Shown here: one piece after another, positions 56,616 through 63,782 of the stretch | Layout: each line of letters opens with the position of its first letter | Numbering within the stretch: the first letter of the stretch is position 1 | Source of the DNA: Syntrophobotulus glycolicus DSM 8271 | GTDB lineage: Bacteria > Bacillota > Desulfitobacteriia > Desulfitobacteriales > Syntrophobotulaceae | NCBI RefSeq assembly: GCF_000190635.1 | Contig: NC_015172.1 | Location: forward strand, 3,162,001 to 3,226,000 | DNA length: 64,000 bases | Direction of reading: 5' to 3' | Notes under the pieces: model-generated | What the model was told of the DNA's origin: nothing | Seen by the model: only the letters and a program-made list of their open reading frames with translations | Databases searched by the model: none | Program-made: the position numbers and the translations under genes

Positions 56616-56640
56616 AACAATGTTTACGAACAATGTTTGC
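56616..56640. repeat. Tandem operator-like repeat upstream of the polyamine promoter
   Basis: AACAATGTTTAC (56616-56627) and AACAATGTTTGC (56629-56640) are adjacent direct repeats with 13-bp period. Each contains the odd palindrome AACA-A-TGTT. They lie 11-36 bp upstream of the -35 element and could bind an activator or repressor. Confidence 0.5.
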
Positions 56641-56702
56641 CAATCCTCATTTTTGCAAGGGAGCCAACCAGGAGGCTCGCTGAAGTATTCAAGAGACAGG
56701 AC

Positions 56703-57317
56703 TCAGATACCACTTGCAGCCATTGCGATCATCTGGTGCCCGAGAACATTGGGATGAAAGTGGTCCGGTCCGATAACTGACTGCTCTCTGCCTTGAAATG
56801 TCCTGTCAATTGGGACGACTTGAAAACCATAACGTTTAGCACAATGAACGATCACTCTGTTCACCTGATTAATCAAGGGCTGGACTAATGTTGAGAATCG
56901 GCAATACGGTCCGGCTGGCAAAGGATTATAAATTGTCGCGATTTTTACAAGAGCCCCTGGATGAAGAGAACGAATTTGAGAGCCGATTAGATCAAGATTT
57001 TTTTTAAAATCAGCCAGGAAAAGCGGGATATTCAAGCTCCCTCCCCTTAAAACAGCCGCTGCTGAATGTAAAAGATCATTGGAGCCGATCGTAAGCGTGA
57101 TCACCTCCGCTTTAGAGATTAAGCTTTGCAGCTGAACATTTGAAAACAATAAATTGGCCAACCCTTCTGTTGTCAGCCCGTTTATTCCGCAAGCGATGAA
57201 TTGAAGATCAGGATTGATGGAATGAAGATAAGAATAGTAAATCAGGGCGAATTTTCGGCTGCCGACACCATACCCCGCTGTTAAAGAATCCCCCAGGGCA
57301 ATATAATAGCTTAACAC
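56703..57317 (-). CDS. SGNH/GDSL-family hydrolase
   Basis: 204 residues. Block I IALGDSLTAGYGVG carries the nucleophilic Ser, block II has ACGINGLTTEGL, block III ITLTIGSNDLLHS has the oxyanion Asn, and block V DHFHPNVLGHQMIA gives the Asp and His. No signal peptide is visible, so it is probably cytoplasmic. Likely an esterase or lipase of unknown substrate. It is transcribed alone. Confidence 0.93.
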   Translation of the reverse strand: MLSYYIALGDSLTAGYGVGSRKFALIYYSYLHSINPDLQFIACGINGLTTEGLANLLFSNVQLQSLISKAEVITLTIGSNDLLHSAAAVLRGGSLNIPLFLADFKKNLDLIGSQIRSLHPGALVKIATIYNPLPAGPYCRFSTLVQPLINQVNRVIVHCAKRYGFQVVPIDRTFQGREQSVIGPDHFHPNVLGHQMIAMAASGI

Positions 57318-57548
57318 GTTTTTTACTCACCCCCCGGCCCCTGATTATATGTCAATATATGGTATTCAGACCGAGTCGAGCTTGTGAAAAAGAATAAAAG
57401 ATCATCCATTAGATTCTCGGCCGTCTCGTTTTACTAAAAAAGGGTGTTTTAGCATTTTTTTCTTTTTTATGAGAATTGAAGGCTCACATCAGGCACCTGT
57501 TGCATAGTCTATTACTGGATATATATTCCAGAGAAGGAGGGCTATTCA

Positions 57549-57656
57549 ATGTCAATCGGTGCTGTAGACGGCTTTCAGGGAAACAGATGTTTCTGCGGTA
57601 TAGCAATCGTTGTTGTGATCATTCTTTTGTTAATTGCATTAGGCATTGTTTTCTAG
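57549..57656 (+). CDS. Tiny membrane protein (35 aa)
   Basis: ATG 57549 is preceded by GAAGGAGGG. The product begins MSIGAVDGFQGNRCFCGIAI and ends in a single hydrophobic helix (IAIVVVIILLLIALGIVF). Composition and size match the small Gly/Cys membrane proteins (YjcZ-like) of spore formers. It is followed by a second gene of the same kind. Confidence 0.75.
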   Translation: MSIGAVDGFQGNRCFCGIAIVVVIILLLIALGIVF

Positions 57657-57690
57657 TTTTTAAAGAAATGCGCGAAAGGAGGAAATATTT

Positions 57691-57831
57691 ATGTTCGGTG
57701 GAGGTTGTTGTTGCAGACAGGCATCATACCCGGCAGTATCATACCCTGTAGGTGGATATGGCGGCGGTGCGGGAGCTGCTATTATTGCTATCGCCATTTT
57801 GATTCTCATTGCTTTAGCTGTAATTTTTTAA
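57691..57831 (+). CDS. YjcZ-like small Gly/Cys-rich membrane protein (46 aa)
   Basis: ATG 57691 follows AAAGGAGG. The product starts MFGGGCCCRQASYPAVSYPV and ends with a transmembrane helix (AAIIAIAILILIALAVIF), the pattern of YjcZ-family proteins. Function is unknown; sporulation association is known for the family. It ends just before a strong terminator. Confidence 0.8.
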   Translation: MFGGGCCCRQASYPAVSYPVGGYGGGAGAAIIAIAILILIALAVIF

Positions 57832-57858
57832 GTATGGTTTTTTGAATATAACGATTGA

Positions 57859-57890
57859 CTGGAAGAGCTTTGTCTGCTCTTCCAGTTTTT
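57859..57890 (+). terminator. Intrinsic terminator of the small-protein pair
   Basis: CTGGAAGAGC (57859-57868) pairs with GCTCTTCCAG (57876-57885), followed by TTTTT. A perfect 10-bp stem with a 7-nt loop. Confidence 0.92.
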
Positions 57891-57979
57891 CATTCCTTGA
57901 TCACCCCAGTTATAAGAACAAAAAGACCTGTTACACCAGGTCTGAACACTGCATTCTGCGGCTTAAGCAATTTAGAGAG

Positions 57980-58735
57980 TTATCCCAGCATCTTTCCCAA
58001 TACGGAAACAATTTCCTGAGAGTACTTACGTCCATCACTTTTCAGCGCTTTTACTGCTGTTTCCATTTTTTGCAGCGGTTTATAGGGACGATAGGAGATC
58101 ATTGCATCAATACTATCGGCAATCATTACGATTCTGACGTCAGGATGGATTTGTTTTCCTTTCAGTCCTTTGGGATACCCGCTCCCATCCAGGCGTTCAT
58201 GATGCTGCAAAACGATATCCAGGCATCCCTTAGGGATACCGCATGGTTCAAGAGAGCTCATCCCAAATTCACAATGCTGCTGGATGTGCTCCATTTCCAC
58301 GTCATTTAAGGAACCGGGTTTCTCAATGATGGATTTTGGGATTAACAGCTTTCCTGCGTCATGCAGAAAGGCTCCCGTTCCGATATTCCATAACTCGTCA
58401 TCAGAATACCGCATTTCCATAGCGATCATCAGGGATATCATAGAGACATCTATACAATGAACATACAGCCAGTCGACATAGCTCCCCAGAGCATGGACAA
58501 AAAACCACCAGGGCTTCGTTTGGGAATCAGCGATGATCGCGCTCAATATCTCTATTGTATATTCCAAATTCCGTTCATTACAAATATTGATCTTTTCTGC
58601 GAGATCCCAGGCAATCCTGGAAATTGATGAGCCCTGTATCCTAGCTAAAACATCATCTGTTATTTTTTTGCCCTTAGCCAATAGCAATAACCCGTTTTCG
58701 TCATAAATATTTTTCTTCGCAAAAGGTTCAGACAT
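57980..58735 (-). CDS. HD-GYP domain protein (putative c-di-GMP phosphodiesterase)
   Basis: 251 residues without a REC domain. An N-terminal ~65-residue unit (YDENGLLLLAKGKKITDDVL) often precedes HD-GYP domains. The catalytic part has FLHDAGKLLIPKSIIEKPGS (HD pair) and LQHHERLDGSGYPKGLKGKQ (HHExxDGxGYP). The ATG follows GAGGGAG. A possible own promoter, TTGACT (58802-58807 complement) / 17 bp / TTTAAA, lies upstream. The inverted repeat at 58866 begins about 130 bp upstream of its start, so promoter inversion could add control. Confidence 0.9.
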   Translation of the reverse strand: MSEPFAKKNIYDENGLLLLAKGKKITDDVLARIQGSSISRIAWDLAEKINICNERNLEYTIEILSAIIADSQTKPWWFFVHALGSYVDWLYVHCIDVSMISLMIAMEMRYSDDELWNIGTGAFLHDAGKLLIPKSIIEKPGSLNDVEMEHIQQHCEFGMSSLEPCGIPKGCLDIVLQHHERLDGSGYPKGLKGKQIHPDVRIVMIADSIDAMISYRPYKPLQKMETAVKALKSDGRKYSQEIVSVLGKMLG

Positions 58736-58865
58736 TTTAAAGACTCCCTCTATGACTTGCTCGATTAATGGCAGGTTTAAATGCTATGATGGTTTAGCAG
58801 TCAACATTGATTTTCTCATTTGGGAACTGATTTATTTCATTCATTAGGACTATCGGCCTATTAGA

Positions 58866-58897
58866 TACAACATTTTAGTAATTTTGTTGCATTTACA
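58866..58897. repeat. Left inverted repeat (recombination site) of the putative invertible segment
   Basis: 32 bp, 30/32 identical to the reverse complement of 59689-59720. It has site-specific recombinase architecture: arms ACAACA and TGTTGCA around a 12-13-bp AT-rich spacer (TTTTAGTAATTT), followed by TTTACA. Confidence 0.85.
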
Positions 58898-58902
58898 ATA
58901 TC

Positions 58903-58924
58903 AAAAAAACCCTTTATATAAAGG
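58903..58924 (-). terminator. Short hairpin with T-run inside the invertible segment
   Basis: CCTTTATATAAAGG is a 14-bp palindrome; on the minus strand it is followed by GTTTTTTT. It would stop leftward transcription leaving the segment in its present orientation, insulating the HD-GYP gene. Confidence 0.6.
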
Positions 58925-58991
58925 ATTTTCGTTGCTGATTTCAGAAATTTTATTATTTTTTTATGTATTATAATTATCTTTTTTTATATAC

Positions 58992-58997
58992 TATAAT
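58992..58997 (+). promoter_or_regulatory. -10 element of the recombinase gene
   Basis: TATAAT in a very AT-rich stretch, 33 nt upstream of the ATG, in front of TTTGGAGGACG (ribosome-binding site). No clear -35. Confidence 0.5.
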
Positions 58998-59029
58998 AGT
59001 AAAAGATACATTTGGAGGACGAAATTATT

Positions 59030-59590
59030 ATGACCGTTGAACCAATTAGAGAAAAAGACAAAATTAAGCAGCTTTATCAGTATTTAAACGGCAGTGATCC
59101 CAAATATGCTCTGGTTTTTAAATTTGGTATTAATACCGGCCTGAGAATCAGTGATATCATCCCTCTTAAAGTGAATGATATCTTTAATCATAAATGGCAA
59201 TTTAAAGAGCACCTCATCCTGACTGAAAAGAAAACCGCAAAAGAAAAGAAAATTAAGCTAAATGACACCTTGCGCAAATCTCTTGATTTTTATATTAAAA
59301 ATCAGCGTCTCGACCTGAATGACTATCTTTTTCGAAGTCAGAAGGGCGGTTATATCGGGAGAATTCAAATCTACAGGGTATTAAAGGAAGCCGCTGCTGT
59401 AATTGGGATTGAAAATTTCGGTACTCACAGTTTACGGAAAACCTGGGGTTATTGGACTTATAAAATATCCAAATATAATGTCGGACTGATTATGGACACC
59501 TTTAACCACAGTTCACCCAGTATCACTCTCCGTTATATCGGTATCAATCAGGACCAAAAAGATGAGCTTTATTCCATTGTTCAACTATAA
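59030..59590 (+). CDS. FimB-sized tyrosine recombinase
   Basis: Start ATG 59030 (MTVEPIREKDKIKQLYQYL) follows GGAGG. 186 residues: essentially the catalytic domain alone, like FimB/FimE invertases and unlike ~300-residue phage integrases. All catalytic residues are visible: Arg in NTGLRISDI, Lys in EKKTAKEKKIKL, His-x-x-Arg in FGTHSLRKTWGY, His in DTFNHSSPSITL and Tyr in LRYIGINQ. It is enclosed by a matching pair of inverted repeats, which are its likely substrate. Codon use and AT-richness differ from flanking genes, suggesting separate origin. Confidence 0.92.
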   Translation: MTVEPIREKDKIKQLYQYLNGSDPKYALVFKFGINTGLRISDIIPLKVNDIFNHKWQFKEHLILTEKKTAKEKKIKLNDTLRKSLDFYIKNQRLDLNDYLFRSQKGGYIGRIQIYRVLKEAAAVIGIENFGTHSLRKTWGYWTYKISKYNVGLIMDTFNHSSPSITLRYIGINQDQKDELYSIVQL

Positions 59591-59650
59591 ATGTTCTTTT
59601 TCGCAAAAATCTTCATTGTTCAACCATATCAATACATAATCACCCATAGA

Positions 59651-59679
59651 TTGACAATTTTGTACCAGCAAGGTAAACT
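59651..59679 (+). promoter_or_regulatory. Outward-facing promoter at the right edge of the invertible segment
   Basis: TTGACA (59651-59656), 17-bp spacer, TAAACT (59674-59679). A TATACT also overlaps at 59679-59684. It starts 10 bp inside the right repeat and reads out of the segment. No gene lies in sense downstream before the terminator at 59781. Confidence 0.6.
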
Positions 59680-59688
59680 ATACTTAAG

Positions 59689-59720
59689 TGTAAATGCAAC
59701 AAAATTACTAGAATGTTGCA
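59689..59720. repeat. Right inverted repeat (recombination site)
   Basis: Partner of 58866-58897. TGCAACA and TGTTGCA form perfect 7-bp inverted arms around AAATTACTAGAA; the left copy's spacer reads AAATTACTAAAA on the same strand sense. Confidence 0.85.
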
Positions 59721-59780
59721 TTTATTGGGTATCCTTTCCAATAAATCTTTGGTCCGCTTTACTTTAAGATCATCGCTCAG

Positions 59781-59833
59781 AAAGGGAATATCGCCAAGAA
59801 CCGTTTATCGCGGTTGGCAATATTCCCTTTTTT
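59781..59833. terminator. Strong hairpin between the invertible segment and mutY
   Basis: AAAGGGAATAT...ATATTCCCTTT with an inner GCCAA/TTGGC stem, followed by TTTTTT on the plus strand. It should end rightward transcription from the segment; on the minus strand a TTTC follows, so it may also serve mutY. Confidence 0.85.
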
Positions 59834-59875
59834 ATTTGATGGGGACATTTTTTATCAATTGTCGGGGAAATATCC

Positions 59876-60964
59876 TCAATTCTGATCATCCAAAAATACC
59901 TTAAATGCAGTCGGAAGAGCATATGTCCCAGCGACAACAGCCTGATTCATCCAAGTAAAACATGCCGGCTGTGCTGTACAGGCAATATAATAACAGGTCA
60001 TATGCCATTTTATATGAGTAAAAATATGGACACGCTGTAGGGATTTTATCATTGAGACAGGCTGGGTTTTCCATTGTGCGGCCAGTTCTATCGCCTGCTG
60101 CTCATCTAATTTCCCCTGGACATTAGGGAACTCCCACAATCCGGCTAACAGCCCGTCCTTTTTTCTGCGATGAATTGCGATGTTCCCCTGGCAGGAAAAT
60201 AAAAACACTGTAATGTCTTCGATCTTCTTTATTTTTTTATTTTGCTTCCCGGACCAGTGCAAGCCTGTATTGTTCTGGAAGGCTTTGCAGAAAGTTGATA
60301 CCGGACAAATCCGGCATTTGGGCGTCCCTTTCGGAAGACAAACCGTTGCTCCAAGTTCCATCAGACTTTGAGTAAAATCGCCGCTCCGGTCTTTGGGATA
60401 AATTTCGACAAGTGAAGCTGTGATCAATTTTTTTCCCTCTGATGCCTTCACCCGGTCGTCAAGCCCCATAATCCTTGAAATGACCCGCAATACATTACCG
60501 TCTACAGCCGGAACCGGCTGTCCGAAGCAAATGGAGGCAATCGCTCCTGCCGTATAGGGACCAACACCAGGCAATTTTAAAAGCTGCTCATATGTCTCGG
60601 GAAAATGACCGACATACTCGTCTACAATGCGCCTGGCCGTTTTTTGCAGGTTACGGGCACGACTGTAATAGCCAAGTCCCTCCCAAAGCTTCAGCAGTTT
60701 TTGTTCATCTGTTTGGGCAAGCTCTTCCACGGTGGGGATTTCCTCAAGGAAACGAGTATAATAAGTTTTCACAACCTCTACCCTGGTTTGTTGAAGCATA
60801 ATTTCGGAAAGCCATATATGATAGGGGATACAATCTTTCCGCCAAGGAAGGAGCCGGGCGTTTTGATCATACCATTCCAAAAGTATACGGGGTAAGGCAT
60901 GCTGAAGCCTCAGCCCGTCTTTGTCCGCTTGTACCGCGTGTGCAGATCCTTCTTCAGTCATCAT
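59876..60964 (-). CDS. mutY: A/G-specific adenine glycosylase
   Basis: 362 residues. Residues ~35-230 form the helix-hairpin-helix glycosylase (PWRKDCIPYHIWLSEIMLQQ, LPGVGPYTAGAIASICFGQP, the catalytic Asp in VPAVDGNVLRVISR). The iron-sulfur cluster motif C-x6-C-x2-C-x5-C is in VCLPKGTPKCRICPVSTFC. A NUDIX-like C-terminal domain recognises 8-oxoG. It removes adenine mispaired with 8-oxoguanine. Length is typical. Confidence 0.96.
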   Translation of the reverse strand: MMTEEGSAHAVQADKDGLRLQHALPRILLEWYDQNARLLPWRKDCIPYHIWLSEIMLQQTRVEVVKTYYTRFLEEIPTVEELAQTDEQKLLKLWEGLGYYSRARNLQKTARRIVDEYVGHFPETYEQLLKLPGVGPYTAGAIASICFGQPVPAVDGNVLRVISRIMGLDDRVKASEGKKLITASLVEIYPKDRSGDFTQSLMELGATVCLPKGTPKCRICPVSTFCKAFQNNTGLHWSGKQNKKIKKIEDITVFLFSCQGNIAIHRRKKDGLLAGLWEFPNVQGKLDEQQAIELAAQWKTQPVSMIKSLQRVHIFTHIKWHMTCYYIACTAQPACFTWMNQAVVAGTYALPTAFKVFLDDQN

Positions 60965-61128
60965 TTTCCTCTCATGGGTTCTTCGTTTATGCTATCCTGC
61001 GACTCAGTGTTTTTCATTATAGCATAAAGAATGATCCTTTGAATATTTACGACAGCTTGGAAAAAACCGCTTGGTTATATTTTCCTTATTTTAACAAGGG
61101 CAGTTGGATGCCGGAAGTCCGAGCACAA

Positions 61129-61157
61129 AAAAATAAGCCCCGCGACAATGGGCAGGG
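61129..61157 (-). terminator. Intrinsic terminator of the Mop gene
   Basis: On the minus strand GCCCTGC pairs with GCGGGGC (one G-U), followed by TTATTTTTTT. Located 28 nt after the stop. Confidence 0.85.
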
Positions 61158-61184
61158 CAAATCGTACGGTAACACCTTCTCTAT

Positions 61185-61397
61185 TTATTCATCGACCCCA
61201 ACCATAACGGAAGTAGCTTTAACGACGGCATAGGCTTCTCCCCCCACCTTCAGTCCAAGCTCTTTAACGGCCTCGAGGGAAATTGTTGCGGCTACTTTGT
61301 TTCCTGCGCCAATATCTAATACAACAATAGCATTGACAGCTCCTTCATTAATAGAAACAACTTTGCCTTTCCACTGATTCCTGGCACTGATTTTCAT
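61185..61397 (-). CDS. Mop-type molybdate-binding (TOBE) protein
   Basis: 70 residues, a single TOBE/Mop domain: MKISARNQWKGKVVSINEGA, then VNAIVVLDIGAGNKVAATIS and AVVKATSVMVGVDE. These small proteins bind molybdate or tungstate as hexamers in the cytoplasm. GGGAGGG precedes the ATG. Confidence 0.94.
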   Translation of the reverse strand: MKISARNQWKGKVVSINEGAVNAIVVLDIGAGNKVAATISLEAVKELGLKVGGEAYAVVKATSVMVGVDE

Positions 61398-61579
61398 GAC
61401 TTATCCCTCCCAATGTAATTTAATACCTCTATCTTAGCAATAATTACTATGGTTGACAAATATTTCGGGTATGATTTCATAATATTGGGTTTCTGAGCTC
61501 TTGCCCACCGCCTTTTACACCCGCCCTTCTTTCCTTGAATATACTATGGCTATCAATGCAATGATTGGAGTGGGTCACT

Positions 61580-62389
61580 TTGGACTACTGGATTGAAGTA
61601 GAGCAGGGAGTTCGGATTTATGTCAATGACATCAATCCATCCGGACATAGCCCCATCTTGTTTATGCACGGCTGGCCGGCAAATCATCACTTGTTTGAGT
61701 ACCAGTATGATCAGCTTTTACAGCGGGGGTACCGCTGTCTGGGAATGGATGTCAGGGGTTTCGGACAATCCGATAAACCCTTGTACGGCTACGACTACAA
61801 CCGGTCTGCCGACGATATCCGCTGCGTGGTAGAAGCAATGACGCTGAATAACTTTACCCTGCTTGGGCACTCTACCGCCGGGGCAGTTGCCGTCCGCTAT
61901 ATGAAACGCCACGAGGGATATGGAGTTTCCAAGCTTGTCCTCTGTGCCGCCGCTGCTCCCAGTCTCATTCAACGCCCGAACTTTCCCTATGGACTAAACG
62001 AAATGGCGGTAACCAACATAATCCAGGGTACATATCGCGACCGTCCGGATATGCTGAGAGACTTTGGAGAGATATTCTTCCACAACAAAGTGTCCGAACC
62101 TTTTGCCAGCTGGTTTCTTCAAATGGGTCTGCAAGCCGCAAGCTGGTCTACGGTCCAAGTGGCTAAGGCGTGGCTTTCAGAGGTACTCTTTGACGATCTT
62201 GCCTTTGTGAATATTCCGACCCTTATTCTCCACGGCATTCATGACAGAGTCTGTTTATTCCGTTTGGGTGTTGCTCAACATCAGGGAATAAAAGGCTCCA
62301 TCTTTGTTCCGTTCAAGAATAGTGGTCATGGCCTGTTTTATGACGAAAAAGAAAAATTCAACGATCAGCTGATGCGGTTTGTCGGATAG
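61580..62389 (+). CDS. Alpha/beta-hydrolase fold protein
   Basis: The start is TTG 61580 (MDYWIEVEQGVRIYVND), 8 nt after GGAG; an in-frame TTG at 61565 overlaps that site. 269 residues with LFMHGWPANHHLFEYQYDQL (oxyanion HGW), the nucleophile elbow LLGHSTAGAVAVRY, acid in LHGIHDRVCLF and His in NSGHGLFYDEKEKF. Similar to epoxide hydrolase/haloperoxidase-type enzymes; substrate unknown. Transcribed alone. Confidence 0.9.
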   Translation: MDYWIEVEQGVRIYVNDINPSGHSPILFMHGWPANHHLFEYQYDQLLQRGYRCLGMDVRGFGQSDKPLYGYDYNRSADDIRCVVEAMTLNNFTLLGHSTAGAVAVRYMKRHEGYGVSKLVLCAAAAPSLIQRPNFPYGLNEMAVTNIIQGTYRDRPDMLRDFGEIFFHNKVSEPFASWFLQMGLQAASWSTVQVAKAWLSEVLFDDLAFVNIPTLILHGIHDRVCLFRLGVAQHQGIKGSIFVPFKNSGHGLFYDEKEKFNDQLMRFVG

Positions 62390-62423
62390 GGATTTTTTCT
62401 CGTTTTTATCCCCATTGAATATT

Positions 62424-63509
62424 TCAAGGTCCGGTATTCCCTTGGTCTGCCACGGAGGTGTCATTGACAATGCCCACAATGTTTAATTGATTTTCTTTTG
62501 ACAGGTCGACTAATTCAGAATTCACATAGATGATCGGCCTTGTGATGTTGTATTTGGGGATATGAATGACCTTCCCTGTCTCACCTGAGTTTAGCAATAC
62601 CTGCGAACCTACATAATGAAAGATCAGGTTATTGACAAAAGTGTTCATGATGCTGATATCGTAAGTAGTTAATCCTTCCGTCATCAGGATATCAAGTGCC
62701 GTGAAGGGCGTGTATTTGCCCCTGTATTCCCTGTCGGAAGTCAACGCGTCATAGGTATCGGCAATTGAAACAATTTTTGTGTTCATATTCAGCTGCCTTC
62801 CGGTATATCTGTTCGGATAACCGGACCCATCTTCTCTTTCATGATGCAAGAGAACCCCTACCTTTATATCAGAATCCATGGAAATGATTTCTTTGATCAT
62901 GTTATAGCCGTACATTGCATGTTTTTGGATCACCTTAAGTTCTTCAGAACACAATTTTTCTTTTTTGTTCAGTAAATCGAGCGGAATTTTAGTTTTGCCG
63001 ATGTCATGGAGCAACCCTGTCTTAATAATGTTTTTTGTCTTTTTTTCGGTTAAATTCATCCATCTGCAAATCAGTGCCGAATAAAATGCTACATTTAAGC
63101 TGTGCTCGAATGTATAATTATCATGATTTTTTATATCACAAAGAAATTTCACAAGGTATTGGTTACACGCCATCTCACTAAAAATGAAATCGCTGATCAT
63201 GTCAAGATTATTGATGTCGGCTTGATCATCATTCGACAAATTTTGGATTATCTTTTTAAGCGTTTTTATGTTATTCTCATAGTTTTCATAAAACTCATCA
63301 AGCTCCGGATCAATACCGGCGGATTGTCTTTTCTGCGCTGCCCTGAATATCCAAAAATCTTTGATCCCCATATTAATGAGGTTTTTCAGGATATATTCAT
63401 TGATTATGGTATTTTTTGCTACAATGAGCAAACCATATTGATTGAATATATCAACAGCTACCTGATCTCCGATTTTGCAAGTAAAAGGTGATGCTTTAAT
63501 CTTAATCAT
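62424..63509 (-). CDS. HD-GYP domain protein under c-di-GMP riboswitch control
   Basis: 361 residues. N-terminal unit with NQYGLLIVAKNTIINEYILK, similar to that of the HD-GYP at 57980; HD-GYP domain with HSLNVAFYSALICRWM, TGLLHDIGKTKIPLDLLNKK and LHHEREDGSGYPNRYTG. It should degrade c-di-GMP. The ATG lies about 130 nt downstream of a terminator and a GEMM aptamer on the same strand, so c-di-GMP would control its own breakdown enzyme. Confidence 0.93.
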   Translation of the reverse strand: MIKIKASPFTCKIGDQVAVDIFNQYGLLIVAKNTIINEYILKNLINMGIKDFWIFRAAQKRQSAGIDPELDEFYENYENNIKTLKKIIQNLSNDDQADINNLDMISDFIFSEMACNQYLVKFLCDIKNHDNYTFEHSLNVAFYSALICRWMNLTEKKTKNIIKTGLLHDIGKTKIPLDLLNKKEKLCSEELKVIQKHAMYGYNMIKEIISMDSDIKVGVLLHHEREDGSGYPNRYTGRQLNMNTKIVSIADTYDALTSDREYRGKYTPFTALDILMTEGLTTYDISIMNTFVNNLIFHYVGSQVLLNSGETGKVIHIPKYNITRPIIYVNSELVDLSKENQLNIVGIVNDTSVADQGNTGP

Positions 63510-63639
63510 ATAACCACCTTAAAGTATAATGTTCTTCCGTAAAACTCATCTAAGATATCTTAAACATCTAAGGCAGAATATTAATAAAAAGACAAATAAA
63601 ATAAATCGTATTTATTTTATTTATTCGATTTTATTAATA

Positions 63640-63680
63640 ATAAATAAAAGTCATAGCCCCCATAAGAGCGCCATGACTTT
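63640..63680 (-). terminator. Intrinsic terminator downstream of the c-di-GMP aptamer
   Basis: On the minus strand AAAGTCATGGC pairs with GCTATGACTTT (one G-U), followed by TTATTTATT. It sits 27 nt after the aptamer and before the HD-GYP gene, the usual expression platform position. Confidence 0.8.
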
Positions 63681-63706
63681 AAAATCACATTGTTATACGA
63701 TTTTAT

Positions 63707-63782
63707 GGCAACCCGGCTATCATGGTTAGATTACTTTAGACCCGTGGCTTTGTGTCCCTGTCTTTCGACAGGTTTACTCTTA
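63707..63782 (-). ncRNA. c-di-GMP-I riboswitch (GEMM)
   Basis: On the minus strand the conserved order is present: AAACC, a CTGTC-GAAA-GACAG hairpin with GNRA loop, GGGACACAAAGCCACGGGTC, the P2 arm, then ATGATAGCCGGGTTGCC at the 3' end. The CAAAGCC.CGGG core and AGCCGGGTTGCC are diagnostic of GEMM-I. The region 63783-64000 upstream should hold its promoter; no clear one was picked. Confidence 0.94.

Larger units (their letters stand above)
58866..59720. mobile_element. Putative invertible DNA segment (~855 bp) carrying its own recombinase
   Basis: The segment is bounded by two 32-bp inverted repeats and contains one tyrosine recombinase gene and an outward-facing promoter at its right end. 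In inverted orientation, recombination between the sites flips the segment rather than excising it. In the present orientation the outward promoter reads to the terminator at 59781-59833. Flipped, it would face the HD-GYP gene at 57980-58735. No target duplication was noticed, so this looks like a switch rather than an insertion element. The inversion is inferred from structure. Confidence 0.65.

Noticed and set aside
58866-59720. Insertion sequence ended by inverted repeats
   Set aside because: The gene is a tyrosine recombinase, not a DDE or serine transposase; the repeats look like recombination cores and no target duplication was seen, so an invertible segment fits better.
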